This document shows positions 25,621 to 33,309 of a stretch of DNA of 64,000 nt, piece by piece. Location: assembly GCA_019634415.1 (NCBI GenBank), contig JAHQVJ010000031.1, positions 25,446 through 89,445 of the forward strand, written 5' to 3'. The notes under the pieces were generated by a model. That model did not search any database, was not told the DNA's origin, and worked only from the letters and a program-made list of their open reading frames with translations. Position 1 is the first letter of the stretch, and each line of letters opens with the position of its first letter. The position numbers and the translations under genes were made by a program. This stretch comes from Myxococcales bacterium. Its GTDB lineage: Bacteria; Myxococcota_A; UBA796; GCA-2862545.

Positions 25621-26658
25621 GTGGCCCTGCGGTTCGTGGACATTCATCCTGGCGCGACCGGGTCGATCCCGGAGATCGACGCCGAGCGTGTGGACGTCAT
25701 CGGGAGCTGGAAGCTGGGGGTGGCCGAGCGGGCCTGGATGCGGGTGCTCGTGCGGCTGCAGGACACGGAGGCTCTGGTGGAGCTCCTGCAGGACCACCTC
25801 GACACCGAGGGAGGTGCGCGCATCGTGCTCAGCTCGGTGGAGGCCACCTGGCCGGATCCGGACCGCGCCGTTCTGCCCGAGCCCTCCGAGCTCGAGGTCA
25901 CCGAGGAGGACGATCTGGGTGCGCCGGAGCCGCCCAAGCCGCCCTCGTGGTGGTTCGAGCGGATCCCGCGGGAGGAGCTGCAGCAGCGGATGGACGCGGA
26001 CTGTCGCATCACCCTGGTGTACCTGGTGCTCAGCGCCGTCGCGGCGGTGATCGCAGCGGGGGGCCTGCTTCGCGACAACGTCGCCGTGGTGATCGGCGCA
26101 ATGGTGGTGGCGCCGCTGATGGGGCCCAACTTGGCCTTCGCCCTCAACGCCGTCCTCGGAGATCTGCGCGACATGATGCGTGCGGCCTTCGTGGCCGCGG
26201 TGGGCGGAGCCCTGGTGTTCGTGGTGGCCCTGGCCATCGGCTGGGGGATGGAGGTGGAGCTCACGGAGGAGATCATGTCGCGCACCACCGTGCACCCGAT
26301 CGACGTGGGCGTCGCCTTCGCAGCGGGAATCGCCGGAGCCTTCTCCGTCACCCGCGGGGTGTCCACGGGGCTGGTGGGGGTGATGGTGGCGGCCGCACTC
26401 GTGCCTCCCTTGGTGGTCTCGGGACTGCTCTTCGGTGCTGGCATGCAGGAGGAGGCGCTGGCCGCGGCCTCGCTGATGGCCGTCAACGTCGTGGCGATCC
26501 ACCTCACGGCGCTCACCACCTTCTGGCTGATGGGTCTGCGTCCGCGGGACTGGCTCGAGTCGCGGCGGGCGGTGTGGACCACGTCCGTGAGCGTGACGGT
26601 GTGGCTGCTGCTGCTGGCGGGGTTGGTGGCGCTGCTCTTGCGACGAGCGGTGCTGTAG
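25621..26658 (+). CDS. DUF389-family integral membrane protein
   Basis: The 345-residue protein has a soluble N-terminal domain of about 110 residues followed by about six or seven transmembrane helices. The helices carry the DUF389 signature NVAVVIGAMVVAPLMGPNLA and a later repeat-like segment GLVGVMVAAALVPPLVVSG. The function of this family (TIGR00341) is not established; a transport role is often suggested. GTG 25621 is preceded by GGGGAGAG at good spacing. It stands alone, between a small dubious frame and the propeller-cytochrome gene 69 bases downstream. Confidence 0.85.
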   Translation: MALRFVDIHPGATGSIPEIDAERVDVIGSWKLGVAERAWMRVLVRLQDTEALVELLQDHLDTEGGARIVLSSVEATWPDPDRAVLPEPSELEVTEEDDLGAPEPPKPPSWWFERIPREELQQRMDADCRITLVYLVLSAVAAVIAAGGLLRDNVAVVIGAMVVAPLMGPNLAFALNAVLGDLRDMMRAAFVAAVGGALVFVVALAIGWGMEVELTEEIMSRTTVHPIDVGVAFAAGIAGAFSVTRGVSTGLVGVMVAAALVPPLVVSGLLFGAGMQEEALAAASLMAVNVVAIHLTALTTFWLMGLRPRDWLESRRAVWTTSVSVTVWLLLLAGLVALLLRRAVL

Positions 26659-26727
26659 CGCGAAAGCGCACAAGAAAATCTGCGGATGCGCCGATCGGCG
26701 AGCCATGATGGCGCCAGGAGGGGCAGC

Positions 26728-28500
26728 ATGACATTCGCCAGGTGGCTCCTGGCCTTGGGTGCTTGTCGCCCCGATGTCGGCACCGGCACCCAGGAGCCCG
26801 TGACGGTGACGGGGGTGTCCACCGGCACGCCCGTTGCCCCGGTGGGGGACCTTCCTTCGGTGCCCCTGTACGGGGGCACGCTCGCTGTGCAGGGGGGGCT
26901 CGCCGTGGCGGCGGATCCCGGCTTGGACGTGGTGGCCTTCTGGGAGGTCGGGCAGGACACCCTGGCGGGTCGTGTGCATCTGTCGCCTGGCTCCCAGCCG
27001 TTCCGGGTGGCGTTCTCCGGCGAACACGTGTTGGTGACGCTGCGCGGATCCGGCTCCGTGGCCGTCATCGACGCGGCCAGCCGCACACTGGTGGAGGAGG
27101 TTCCGGTGTGCCTCGAGCCGCGCGGCGTGGACGCGCAGGGGTCCGTCGCCTTCGTGGCATGTGCGGGGGGAGAGCTGGTGGAGCTGTCGCAGGGGCGGGT
27201 GGTCCGGGCCCGCCACGTGCGCTCCGATCTCCGCGACGTGGTGCTGGATGGCGACCACCTGTGGGTGTCGCGCTTCCGGACGGCGGAGGTGCTGCGGCTG
27301 GAGCCGTTGTCGCTGGCGGTCGAGGACGAGATCGCGATCGATCTGGTGCACACCGCCCAGTACGAGGCCGTGCCGCGGGTGGCGTGGCGCATGCGTCGGC
27401 ATCCCGAAGGGGGGGCAGTGGTGCTGCACCAGGCGCACAGCCGCCGACCGGTGGCGTCATCGGGGGGGCCTGGTGGGCCCGCGTATGGGGGCGGCGACGA
27501 CTGTGGCGGCCCCCAGCAGGTGGTGACCAGCCACCTCACTCGGATGTTCCCGGAGGGGGGGCACCTCGCCGGCGGTGGCTTGGTGGGCATCAACCTGGCC
27601 TTGGACTTCGACCTGTCGGAGTCGGGCAGGGTCGCCGTGCTCGCCACGGCCAACACCCGCGACCGGGCCATGGCGGGCCCGGGGTTGGTGCGGACCGTGT
27701 CGGGATTGGGTCCGTCGGGTTGCATGGGCACCGAGCAGCTCGACGTCGCGCCGGGGTTCCCGACCTCGGTGGCCCTGCTGGAGGACCGCCGCCCCGTGGG
27801 CTACGCGCGCAACGGCAGCTTCCTCTTCGAGGGAGACACCTGGGTGGGGGTGACGAACGCCGCCGGAGAGGCGCCGCTGAGCACGCCAGTCGCGGTCTTC
27901 CACGCTGGACCGCCGGGATCGATCACGTGCGCCAGCTGCCACCCCGAGGGGCAAGATGACGGTCACGTCTGGGGGTTCCAGCACCAGGGCCCCCGGCGCA
28001 CCCAGAACCTGTCGGGTGGGGTGGCCGAGCGGGCCCCGTTCCATTGGGATGGCTCGCTGTCGTCGATGGTGGATCTGATGGACGCCATCTTCGTGCGACG
28101 CATGGGAGGGCAGCGTCTCCAGGACGAGGTGGTCCACGACCTGGCGGACTGGCTCGACGACATCGAGCCCGTCCGGGTGGACACGTCTTGGACGGCGTCG
28201 GAGCTGGCCGAGGGCGAGGCGTTGTTCACCTCCGATCGGCTCGGCTGTCTGCAGTGTCACCACGGCCCGCAGCTGTCGGACCATCAGCTTCATGCCGTTC
28301 GGGCGGGCGGGGCGCTTCGAAAGACCCCGAGCTTGCGAGCGGTGGGGTACCGGGCGCCCTACATGCACGATGGCTGCGCGGTCACGCTGGAGATGCGCTT
28401 CACCGACCCGTCGTGTGGCGGAGGGGATCTCCACGGGACCACGAGCCACCTCGAACCAACCGAGATCCGGGCGCTGGTGGCCTACCTGCGGAGTCTATAG
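26728..28500 (+). CDS. Lipoprotein with beta-propeller and dihaem cytochrome c domains
   Basis: The protein has 590 residues. ATG 26728 follows GGAGGGGC and opens a lipoprotein signal (MTFARWLLALGAC). Residues of about 30-370 have repeating strand motifs typical of a YVTN/NHL-like propeller (GSVAVIDAASRTLVEEV, VALLEDRRPVGYARNG). Then two haem motifs follow (CASCH near residue 400, CLQCH near 510) with MauG-like elements (FHWDGSLSSM, KTPSLRAVGYRAPYMHDG). This suggests an outer-surface redox enzyme of the bacterial dihaem peroxidase superfamily with a propeller added. Together with 13465 and 24422 it makes three c-type haem proteins within 15 kb. Confidence 0.8.
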   Translation: MTFARWLLALGACRPDVGTGTQEPVTVTGVSTGTPVAPVGDLPSVPLYGGTLAVQGGLAVAADPGLDVVAFWEVGQDTLAGRVHLSPGSQPFRVAFSGEHVLVTLRGSGSVAVIDAASRTLVEEVPVCLEPRGVDAQGSVAFVACAGGELVELSQGRVVRARHVRSDLRDVVLDGDHLWVSRFRTAEVLRLEPLSLAVEDEIAIDLVHTAQYEAVPRVAWRMRRHPEGGAVVLHQAHSRRPVASSGGPGGPAYGGGDDCGGPQQVVTSHLTRMFPEGGHLAGGGLVGINLALDFDLSESGRVAVLATANTRDRAMAGPGLVRTVSGLGPSGCMGTEQLDVAPGFPTSVALLEDRRPVGYARNGSFLFEGDTWVGVTNAAGEAPLSTPVAVFHAGPPGSITCASCHPEGQDDGHVWGFQHQGPRRTQNLSGGVAERAPFHWDGSLSSMVDLMDAIFVRRMGGQRLQDEVVHDLADWLDDIEPVRVDTSWTASELAEGEALFTSDRLGCLQCHHGPQLSDHQLHAVRAGGALRKTPSLRAVGYRAPYMHDGCAVTLEMRFTDPSCGGGDLHGTTSHLEPTEIRALVAYLRSL

Positions 28501-28510
28501 AGCGCGGACA

Positions 28511-29797
28511 TCAGTGATGGGCTGCCGCGGTGTGGTGGAGCACGTAGGTGCGCACGAGGTCCAGCATGCGGAACAGTGGGCTCGAGCCCTGGGCTCGCTG
28601 CAGCAGGCTGTGATCGGACAGCGACTGCAGCACGTCCATCACCCAGCAGCCTCGGTCCGACAGCGCACGCTCCACGGAGTCCAGCGCAAAGGGCTGCGGT
28701 AGGCGGGCACACGCCTGCAGGCTCTGGCGCTCTCGGGTGGTGAGCAGGTTCCACGACCAGTCCATCGCGTCGTTCAGGCTCGACCAGCGGTCATGGGTGG
28801 GGCCGCGAAGCACGTCGAAGGGGCGGCTCAAGCGAGCGGCGAGCTCCGTGGGGGAGAGCACGCCCAGGCGCGCCCCCGCGAACTCCAGCGCGAGGGGGAG
28901 CCCACCCAGGGTCGCGGACGCCATCGGCTCCAGGGCGCGTCGCTGGGCCACGGTGGGCTGGAACCCGCCGCTGGCCGTGCGTGCGGCACTCAGGAGAAGC
29001 TCCGTGGCCGAAGAGGGCTCGAGGGGATCCAGGTGCACGATGCGGCTGGACACGCGGTGGAGCCGACGCCGCGAGGTGATCACCACCTGGAGCTGTGGGG
29101 CGTCGAGCAGCCATCCCTCGACGGCGGCTCCGAGCCAGCCAGACACGTGCTCCGCGCCATCGAGCACCAGCACGTGGGGCCCCTTGCTGCGCAGCGTCGA
29201 TCCCCAGTCCTGATCGGAGCCGTAGGTCTCCGTGAGGGCGCGCATGACCTCGGAGCCCGGCTTGGCGCGGGCCAGATCCACCCACACCGTGGCCGTTCCC
29301 GAACGCTGCAGGTCGGCCACGATGTGCCGCGCCAGACAGGACTTGCCCACACCCGGTGGACCAGTCAGCAGCAGGAGGCGCTGGCCCGAGGTGAGGTGGG
29401 TGCAGATCTGCCGGTGCTCACGGTCACGGCCCAGCAGCGTCCGACCGATCGGTCGCTCGACGGGGGCGTGGGTCGCGGTGACCAGCCGGTAGCCCCGACC
29501 GTAGGTGGAGCGCAGGCTGCGTGGCTCCGAGGGGTCGAGCTCGATCTTTCGCCGCAGGCGCTGAATGGTGACGTAGGGCGCTCGAGAGGCGGAGCGTGGG
29601 CTGTACCCCCACACGTCGGTGAGCAGTCGGGAGCTCGGAACAGGCGCCGATTGTCGCGCCAAGTATCCCAGCAGCGCGGCTTCGAGGGCGGTCAATCGGG
29701 CCTGTGTGCCATCCGCCCGTACGACCCGGCGGTCGGTGAGGTCCACCGACGCTCCGTGCAGCACGAGATGGCGAGCAGGTTGACGTGAGACGTCCAT
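28511..29797 (-). CDS. Winged-helix (OmpR-type) regulator fused to a P-loop ATPase
   Basis: The protein has 428 residues. ATG 29797 follows GGAGG. Residues of about 10-105 form an OmpR-type DNA-binding winged helix (LTALEAALLGYLARQ, TIQRLRRKIE, YGRGYRLV). Residues 120-330 form a STAND-like ATPase with Walker A LTGPPGVGKS and Walker B HVLVLDGAEH. The remainder is helical. Such one-protein regulators (AfsR/COG3903-like) couple nucleotide state to transcription. It is divergent from a clear paralogue at 29967, sharing the domain order and a repeat-rich promoter region of about 170 bases. The inducing signal is unknown. Confidence 0.83.
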   Translation of the reverse strand: MDVSRQPARHLVLHGASVDLTDRRVVRADGTQARLTALEAALLGYLARQSAPVPSSRLLTDVWGYSPRSASRAPYVTIQRLRRKIELDPSEPRSLRSTYGRGYRLVTATHAPVERPIGRTLLGRDREHRQICTHLTSGQRLLLLTGPPGVGKSCLARHIVADLQRSGTATVWVDLARAKPGSEVMRALTETYGSDQDWGSTLRSKGPHVLVLDGAEHVSGWLGAAVEGWLLDAPQLQVVITSRRRLHRVSSRIVHLDPLEPSSATELLLSAARTASGGFQPTVAQRRALEPMASATLGGLPLALEFAGARLGVLSPTELAARLSRPFDVLRGPTHDRWSSLNDAMDWSWNLLTTRERQSLQACARLPQPFALDSVERALSDRGCWVMDVLQSLSDHSLLQRAQGSSPLFRMLDLVRTYVLHHTAAAHH

Positions 29798-29842
29798 CCG
29801 GACCTCCAGCAAGATGCGCTTTGAGCCTAGTCTCCGGGTCCC

Positions 29843-29880
29843 TGTCGCAGTTGTCGCAGCGGTGTCTCAGGTCTTGCGAC
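29843..29880. promoter_or_regulatory. Direct-repeat motif region between the two divergent regulators
   Basis: TGTCGCAG (29843-29850) and TTGTCGCAG (29851-29859) are adjacent direct copies, and a related inverted element, TTGCGAC (29874-29880), follows. The same TTGTCGCAG recurs once more 36 bases before the TIR gene. The spacing suits binding of two or more regulator molecules in the shared promoter. Confidence 0.45.
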
Positions 29881-29966
29881 GAGTGGAGTGTGCACGGATT
29901 GTTCAATTTGGCCCTGGGTCGCGTTCCTAAGACGGGGCTGCGAAGCGACTCGTCGAGGGAGGGCAC

Positions 29967-31142
29967 ATGGACATCGGCTCGTGGCGATGGATTCCTTCGT
30001 CTCGCTTGCTGAAGCGGGGCTCGGAGCAGGTGGAGCTGACACGGCGAGAAGCCGATCTGCTTGGCTATCTCGCGGATCGTCCAGGGCGAGTGGTCGATAC
30101 CGCCGAGTTGCTGCAGGAGGTGTGGCGAGTGCCGACCGGCAGCGTCAGTCGGGCCGTCGCGCACACCGTGTGTCGGCTGCGGCGGAAGCTCGGCGAGGAC
30201 GGTGCCGCCATCATGAGCGTGTACGGGAAGGGGTATCGACTCGAGCTGTCGGACGCTGACGGCCTCGTGGGGCGCGGCGCGCTGATGCGACGGCTCCAGT
30301 CTGCGCTGGACAGCCAGCCGGTCTTGGGGTTGTACGGCATCGTGGGAGTGGGCAAGTCTGCCATCGCTCGGCAGCTTCAGTCCGGGTTCGAGCAGGCCTG
30401 GTGGGTGCCGGCCGGAGCCGTGGACACCGAGGAGACCTTGGCGACGGCGCTGGCGACGCACATGGGCTTGCCGCCCGCCCGTGGTCTGCCGACTGGCTTC
30501 GCCACGACGGTGGCCTCGCTTGCCACCGTGCTGGTGCTCGATGGAGCGAATCGGCTGTCGCCTCGGGCGTGGAATGCCTTGGCGCTCTGGCTCGAGGATC
30601 ACCCTTCCGTTCGGGTGATCGTGACCAGCCGCGTGCAGGGTGCCGCAGGGGTGGCGATCCGGGTTCCGTCCCTCGAGACACAGGACGGCCTTCGGCTACT
30701 CGCAGGTGTGGCGGGACGCGAGCAGGGTGTGGGGGAGGTGGCCTCGAAGGCCTTGGTGGAGCTGGTCGATGGCGTTCCTGCTGCCTTGATCGCCCTCGGG
30801 CGGCAGCTCCGGTCGATGCCCCTCGACTCGGTGAGGGTCCACCTCAGGGCTGGGCTACAGGCGCTGGGGACCGGGCCTGGCTCGATCCATGCGGGGATGG
30901 TCGACGAGTGGCGGTGCCTCGAGCCGGATCAGCAGAGGGTCGTGCGGGCTGCGGCCTCGTTTGCTGCTCCCTTCACGATGGCGCAGCTGCGACGAGAGGT
31001 GGGCCTGTCGAGCGAGCAGGTCCTGTGGGCGCTGCAGGCCATGCTCAAGCGCGGATGGGTGGAGACGTTGGGGCCTCGCTATCGGTTGTTGCGGCTCGTT
31101 CGGCTGTTCGTCGCGCGGGGCCTGCGGGGCCCTGCGGCGTGA
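29967..31142 (+). CDS. Paralogous winged-helix regulator with P-loop ATPase domain
   Basis: The protein has 391 residues. ATG 29967 follows GAGGGAGGG. The winged helix (LTRREADLLGYLADRPG, VCRLRRKLGE, YGKGYRLEL) lines up with that of the divergent neighbour. Next comes the ATPase with Walker A GIVGVGKSAIAR and Walker B VLVLDGANRL, an arginine-rich sensor (VIVTSR), and a helical tail resembling the arm of STAND proteins. It is shorter than its paralogue. The TIR gene starts 48 bases downstream on the same strand, with another TTGTCGCAG motif between, so the regulator and TIR protein may form one regulated unit. Confidence 0.83.
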   Translation: MDIGSWRWIPSSRLLKRGSEQVELTRREADLLGYLADRPGRVVDTAELLQEVWRVPTGSVSRAVAHTVCRLRRKLGEDGAAIMSVYGKGYRLELSDADGLVGRGALMRRLQSALDSQPVLGLYGIVGVGKSAIARQLQSGFEQAWWVPAGAVDTEETLATALATHMGLPPARGLPTGFATTVASLATVLVLDGANRLSPRAWNALALWLEDHPSVRVIVTSRVQGAAGVAIRVPSLETQDGLRLLAGVAGREQGVGEVASKALVELVDGVPAALIALGRQLRSMPLDSVRVHLRAGLQALGTGPGSIHAGMVDEWRCLEPDQQRVVRAAASFAAPFTMAQLRREVGLSSEQVLWALQAMLKRGWVETLGPRYRLLRLVRLFVARGLRGPAA

Positions 31143-31146
31143 GATA

Positions 31147-31155
31147 TTGTCGCAG
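31147..31155. promoter_or_regulatory. TTGTCGCAG motif upstream of TIR gene
   Basis: This nine-base copy is identical to the element at 29851-29859 and is placed in the short gap before the TIR protein gene. A single exact nine-mer in GC-rich DNA could be chance, so the assignment depends on its position between the regulator and TIR genes. Confidence 0.35.
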
Positions 31156-31190
31156 GGCTCGCGCTGGGGGAGTCAGGCGGTGGATGGATC

Positions 31191-32165
31191 GTGACACGAG
31201 GACGGATCTTCCTTAGCTATCGTCACAACGACGTGCCGGGTCAGGCGGGTCGGATCTACGACCGGTTGCATGCGGTCTTTCCGGGTCGTGTCTTTCGAGA
31301 CATCGAGGGCCTCGCTCCTGGCGTGGACTTCGTGGAGGAGCTGGATCGGCGCGTCTCGATGTGCAAGGCCATCGTGGCCGTGATCGGTCCGGGGTGGGCG
31401 GGCGCGTCCGACGATGGCTCTGCTCGGATCCGCGAGGACGCGGACTGGGTGAGGCTGGAGGTGAGCTCGGCGCTGAAGCGCAAGGTCACCGTGATCCCGG
31501 TGCTGGTGGGGGGCGCGTCCATGCCCAGCGAGGACCAGCTGCCTTCCGATCTTCAGGGCCTGGCGCGGCGGCAGGCCGTCACCCTCACGGAGCAGACCTT
31601 CGACCACGGCATGGAGAAGATCATCGCCGCCGTGGGCAAGGCGGCCGGCTCTCCGGTGCGTCGGCCGCGCACGACCCCGCGTCGTCGCGGGATCGGCTGG
31701 GTGACCTGGATGGCGGTGCTCACCACGGCACTGGTGCTGGTGTGCGGTGGGGTGGCGGTGGGTCTGGGCGGTGGGGCATTGATGATCGCGGCCTTGAGCC
31801 AGGGCACGTCCCTGACGGACACGGGTCTGCCCACGCCTGCATCGGTGGCGTCGATGGCTCCGGTGGCCTCCGGCGGGGCCACCGGGTTCTCCCCGGTGGG
31901 GAGCTGGTCGATGCAGGACTCGGCGGGCAACCAGCTGCAGCTCGAGCTGGCGTCGGATCAGACGTTTGCCGTCACGGGCCTGTGGGGAGCGCTTCCAGTG
32001 AGCAACGGGAGCTGGACGTTCGACGAGGGTGAGGCGCTGTTGCTGACGGGCACCAACCTGTGGGGGCTGTCCTTCACCACCACGGTCCAGATCACGCGCA
32101 AGCACGACGAGCACTGGCACGCCAACTCGTCGGAGTGGGGAGAGACGGAGCTGTGGCCACGGTGA
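31191..32165 (+). CDS. TIR-domain transmembrane protein with C-terminal beta domain
   Basis: The protein has 324 residues. Residues 1-155 form a TIR domain (IFLSYRHNDVPGQAGRIYDRL, RVFRDIEGLAPGVDFVEEL, DWVRLEVSSAL containing the usual Glu position). A basic stretch (RRPRTTPRRRG) and one transmembrane helix (about 172-200) follow, then a Ser/Thr-rich linker. The C-terminal 90 residues look like a small lipocalin-like barrel (VGSWSMQDSAGNQLQLELA) on the other side of the membrane. Bacterial TIR domains can be NAD-hydrolysing effectors or assembly modules, and this TIR_2 subfamily is mostly uncharacterised. The architecture could sense something outside and signal through TIR. The start is GTG 31191. 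Confidence 0.8.
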   Translation: MTRGRIFLSYRHNDVPGQAGRIYDRLHAVFPGRVFRDIEGLAPGVDFVEELDRRVSMCKAIVAVIGPGWAGASDDGSARIREDADWVRLEVSSALKRKVTVIPVLVGGASMPSEDQLPSDLQGLARRQAVTLTEQTFDHGMEKIIAAVGKAAGSPVRRPRTTPRRRGIGWVTWMAVLTTALVLVCGGVAVGLGGGALMIAALSQGTSLTDTGLPTPASVASMAPVASGGATGFSPVGSWSMQDSAGNQLQLELASDQTFAVTGLWGALPVSNGSWTFDEGEALLLTGTNLWGLSFTTTVQITRKHDEHWHANSSEWGETELWPR

Positions 32166-32184
32166 GATGGCCCTCGACGGCGGA

Positions 32185-33267
32185 CTAGAAGGGCAAGCGG
32201 AGCTGGTCGACGGTCTCGCGCGGCTCCGACACGAAGTTCGACAGACCCACGCCGATCAGTCGAACCGGTCGATGCTCGGCATCGGTGCGGTCCAGGAGGC
32301 GGATGGCGGCCTGCAGGACCTCGTCGGACGTGCGGGTGGGAGAGGGCAGCGTCTCGGAGCGGGTGACGGTGGTGAAGTCGTCGTAGCGGAGCTTGAGGGT
32401 CACGGTGCGCCCTCGGTCGGCGTCGCTCGTGAGGCCGCCGCACACCCGCTCCGCCTGGTCGGCGAGCACGGCGTGCAAGGTGGCGCGGTCGGTGACGTCT
32501 TCCTCGAAGGTGCGCTCGGCGCTGCGCGAGCGTCTGGGCCGCTCGCCCGACACGGGTCTGGGATCTTCGCCGTTGGCCATGCGCCACAGCTGGGCGGCTC
32601 GGCTGCCCAGGGTGAGGGTGAGCTGCTCCAGCGGCTGGTCGCCCAGCTGTCCGATCCGCTCGATGCCCAGAGCCTCGAGCTTGCGGGCGGTGGCTGGCCC
32701 CACGCCCCACAGCGACCGCACCGCCAGGGGGCGGATGAAGTCCAGCACCTCGTGCGGGCGCACCACCGTCAGGCCATCGGGCTTGCGATGGTCCGAGGCG
32801 ATCTTGGCCACGAACTTGCTCGGGCCGACGCCCACGGAGCAGGTCAGCGACAGCTCTTCGCGCACGCGCTGTCGGATCGTGCGCCCTGCGAGGGTGCCCG
32901 ATCCGAGGCCTGCCTTGTCGTCGGTCACGTCGAGGTAGGCCTCGTCCAACGACAGGGGCTCCACCTGGTCGCTGAAGTCGTCGAGGATGGCCCGCAGCTT
33001 TCGGGACACCTGCTTGTAGCGGCCCATGTCGGAGGGCAGGAACACCAGCTCGGGGCATAGCCGAGCGGCCCGTCGGCTGGGCATGGCCGAGCGCACCCCG
33101 TAGCGCCGGGCCTCGTAGGAGGCGGCGGCCACGACGCCTCGCCCTTCTGGACTTCCGCCGACAGCGACGGGCCTGCCCCGCAGGTGGGGCCGATCCCGCT
33201 GCTCGATGGATGCGAAGAACGCGTCCATGTCCACGTGGAGGATCTTGCGCACACCCCTGCGTACCAC
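32185..33267 (-). CDS. dinB: DNA polymerase IV (Y-family)
   Basis: The 360-residue protein has the Y-family pattern: HVDMDAFFASIEQRD with the first metal Asp, VAAASYEARRYGVRSAMP, and SLDEAYLDVT with the catalytic Asp-Glu. A helix-hairpin-helix (LWGVGPATARKLEALGI) and the little finger follow. It ends in QLRLPF, a good beta-clamp-binding motif. It performs error-prone bypass of damaged templates. The start is taken as GTG 33267, but a GTG five codons later is also possible. It faces the TIR gene with a 19-base gap, and an 11-bp hairpin lies just upstream. Confidence 0.93.
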   Translation of the reverse strand: MVRRGVRKILHVDMDAFFASIEQRDRPHLRGRPVAVGGSPEGRGVVAAASYEARRYGVRSAMPSRRAARLCPELVFLPSDMGRYKQVSRKLRAILDDFSDQVEPLSLDEAYLDVTDDKAGLGSGTLAGRTIRQRVREELSLTCSVGVGPSKFVAKIASDHRKPDGLTVVRPHEVLDFIRPLAVRSLWGVGPATARKLEALGIERIGQLGDQPLEQLTLTLGSRAAQLWRMANGEDPRPVSGERPRRSRSAERTFEEDVTDRATLHAVLADQAERVCGGLTSDADRGRTVTLKLRYDDFTTVTRSETLPSPTRTSDEVLQAAIRLLDRTDAEHRPVRLIGVGLSNFVSEPRETVDQLRLPF

Positions 33268-33271
33268 CTCT

Positions 33272-33297
33272 GCACGCCCGGTCTTGACCGGGCGTGC
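33272..33297. terminator. Strong 11-bp hairpin between a CsgG-like gene and dinB
   Basis: GCACGCCCGGT and its perfect complement enclose CTTG. It lies 12 bases after the stop of the CsgG-like gene at 33310 and five bases before the dinB start on the same (minus) strand. No T tract follows, so it may be a GC-type terminator, an attenuating leader for dinB, or both. Confidence 0.55.
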
Positions 33298-33309
33298 GGT
33301 TCGCTGCGT

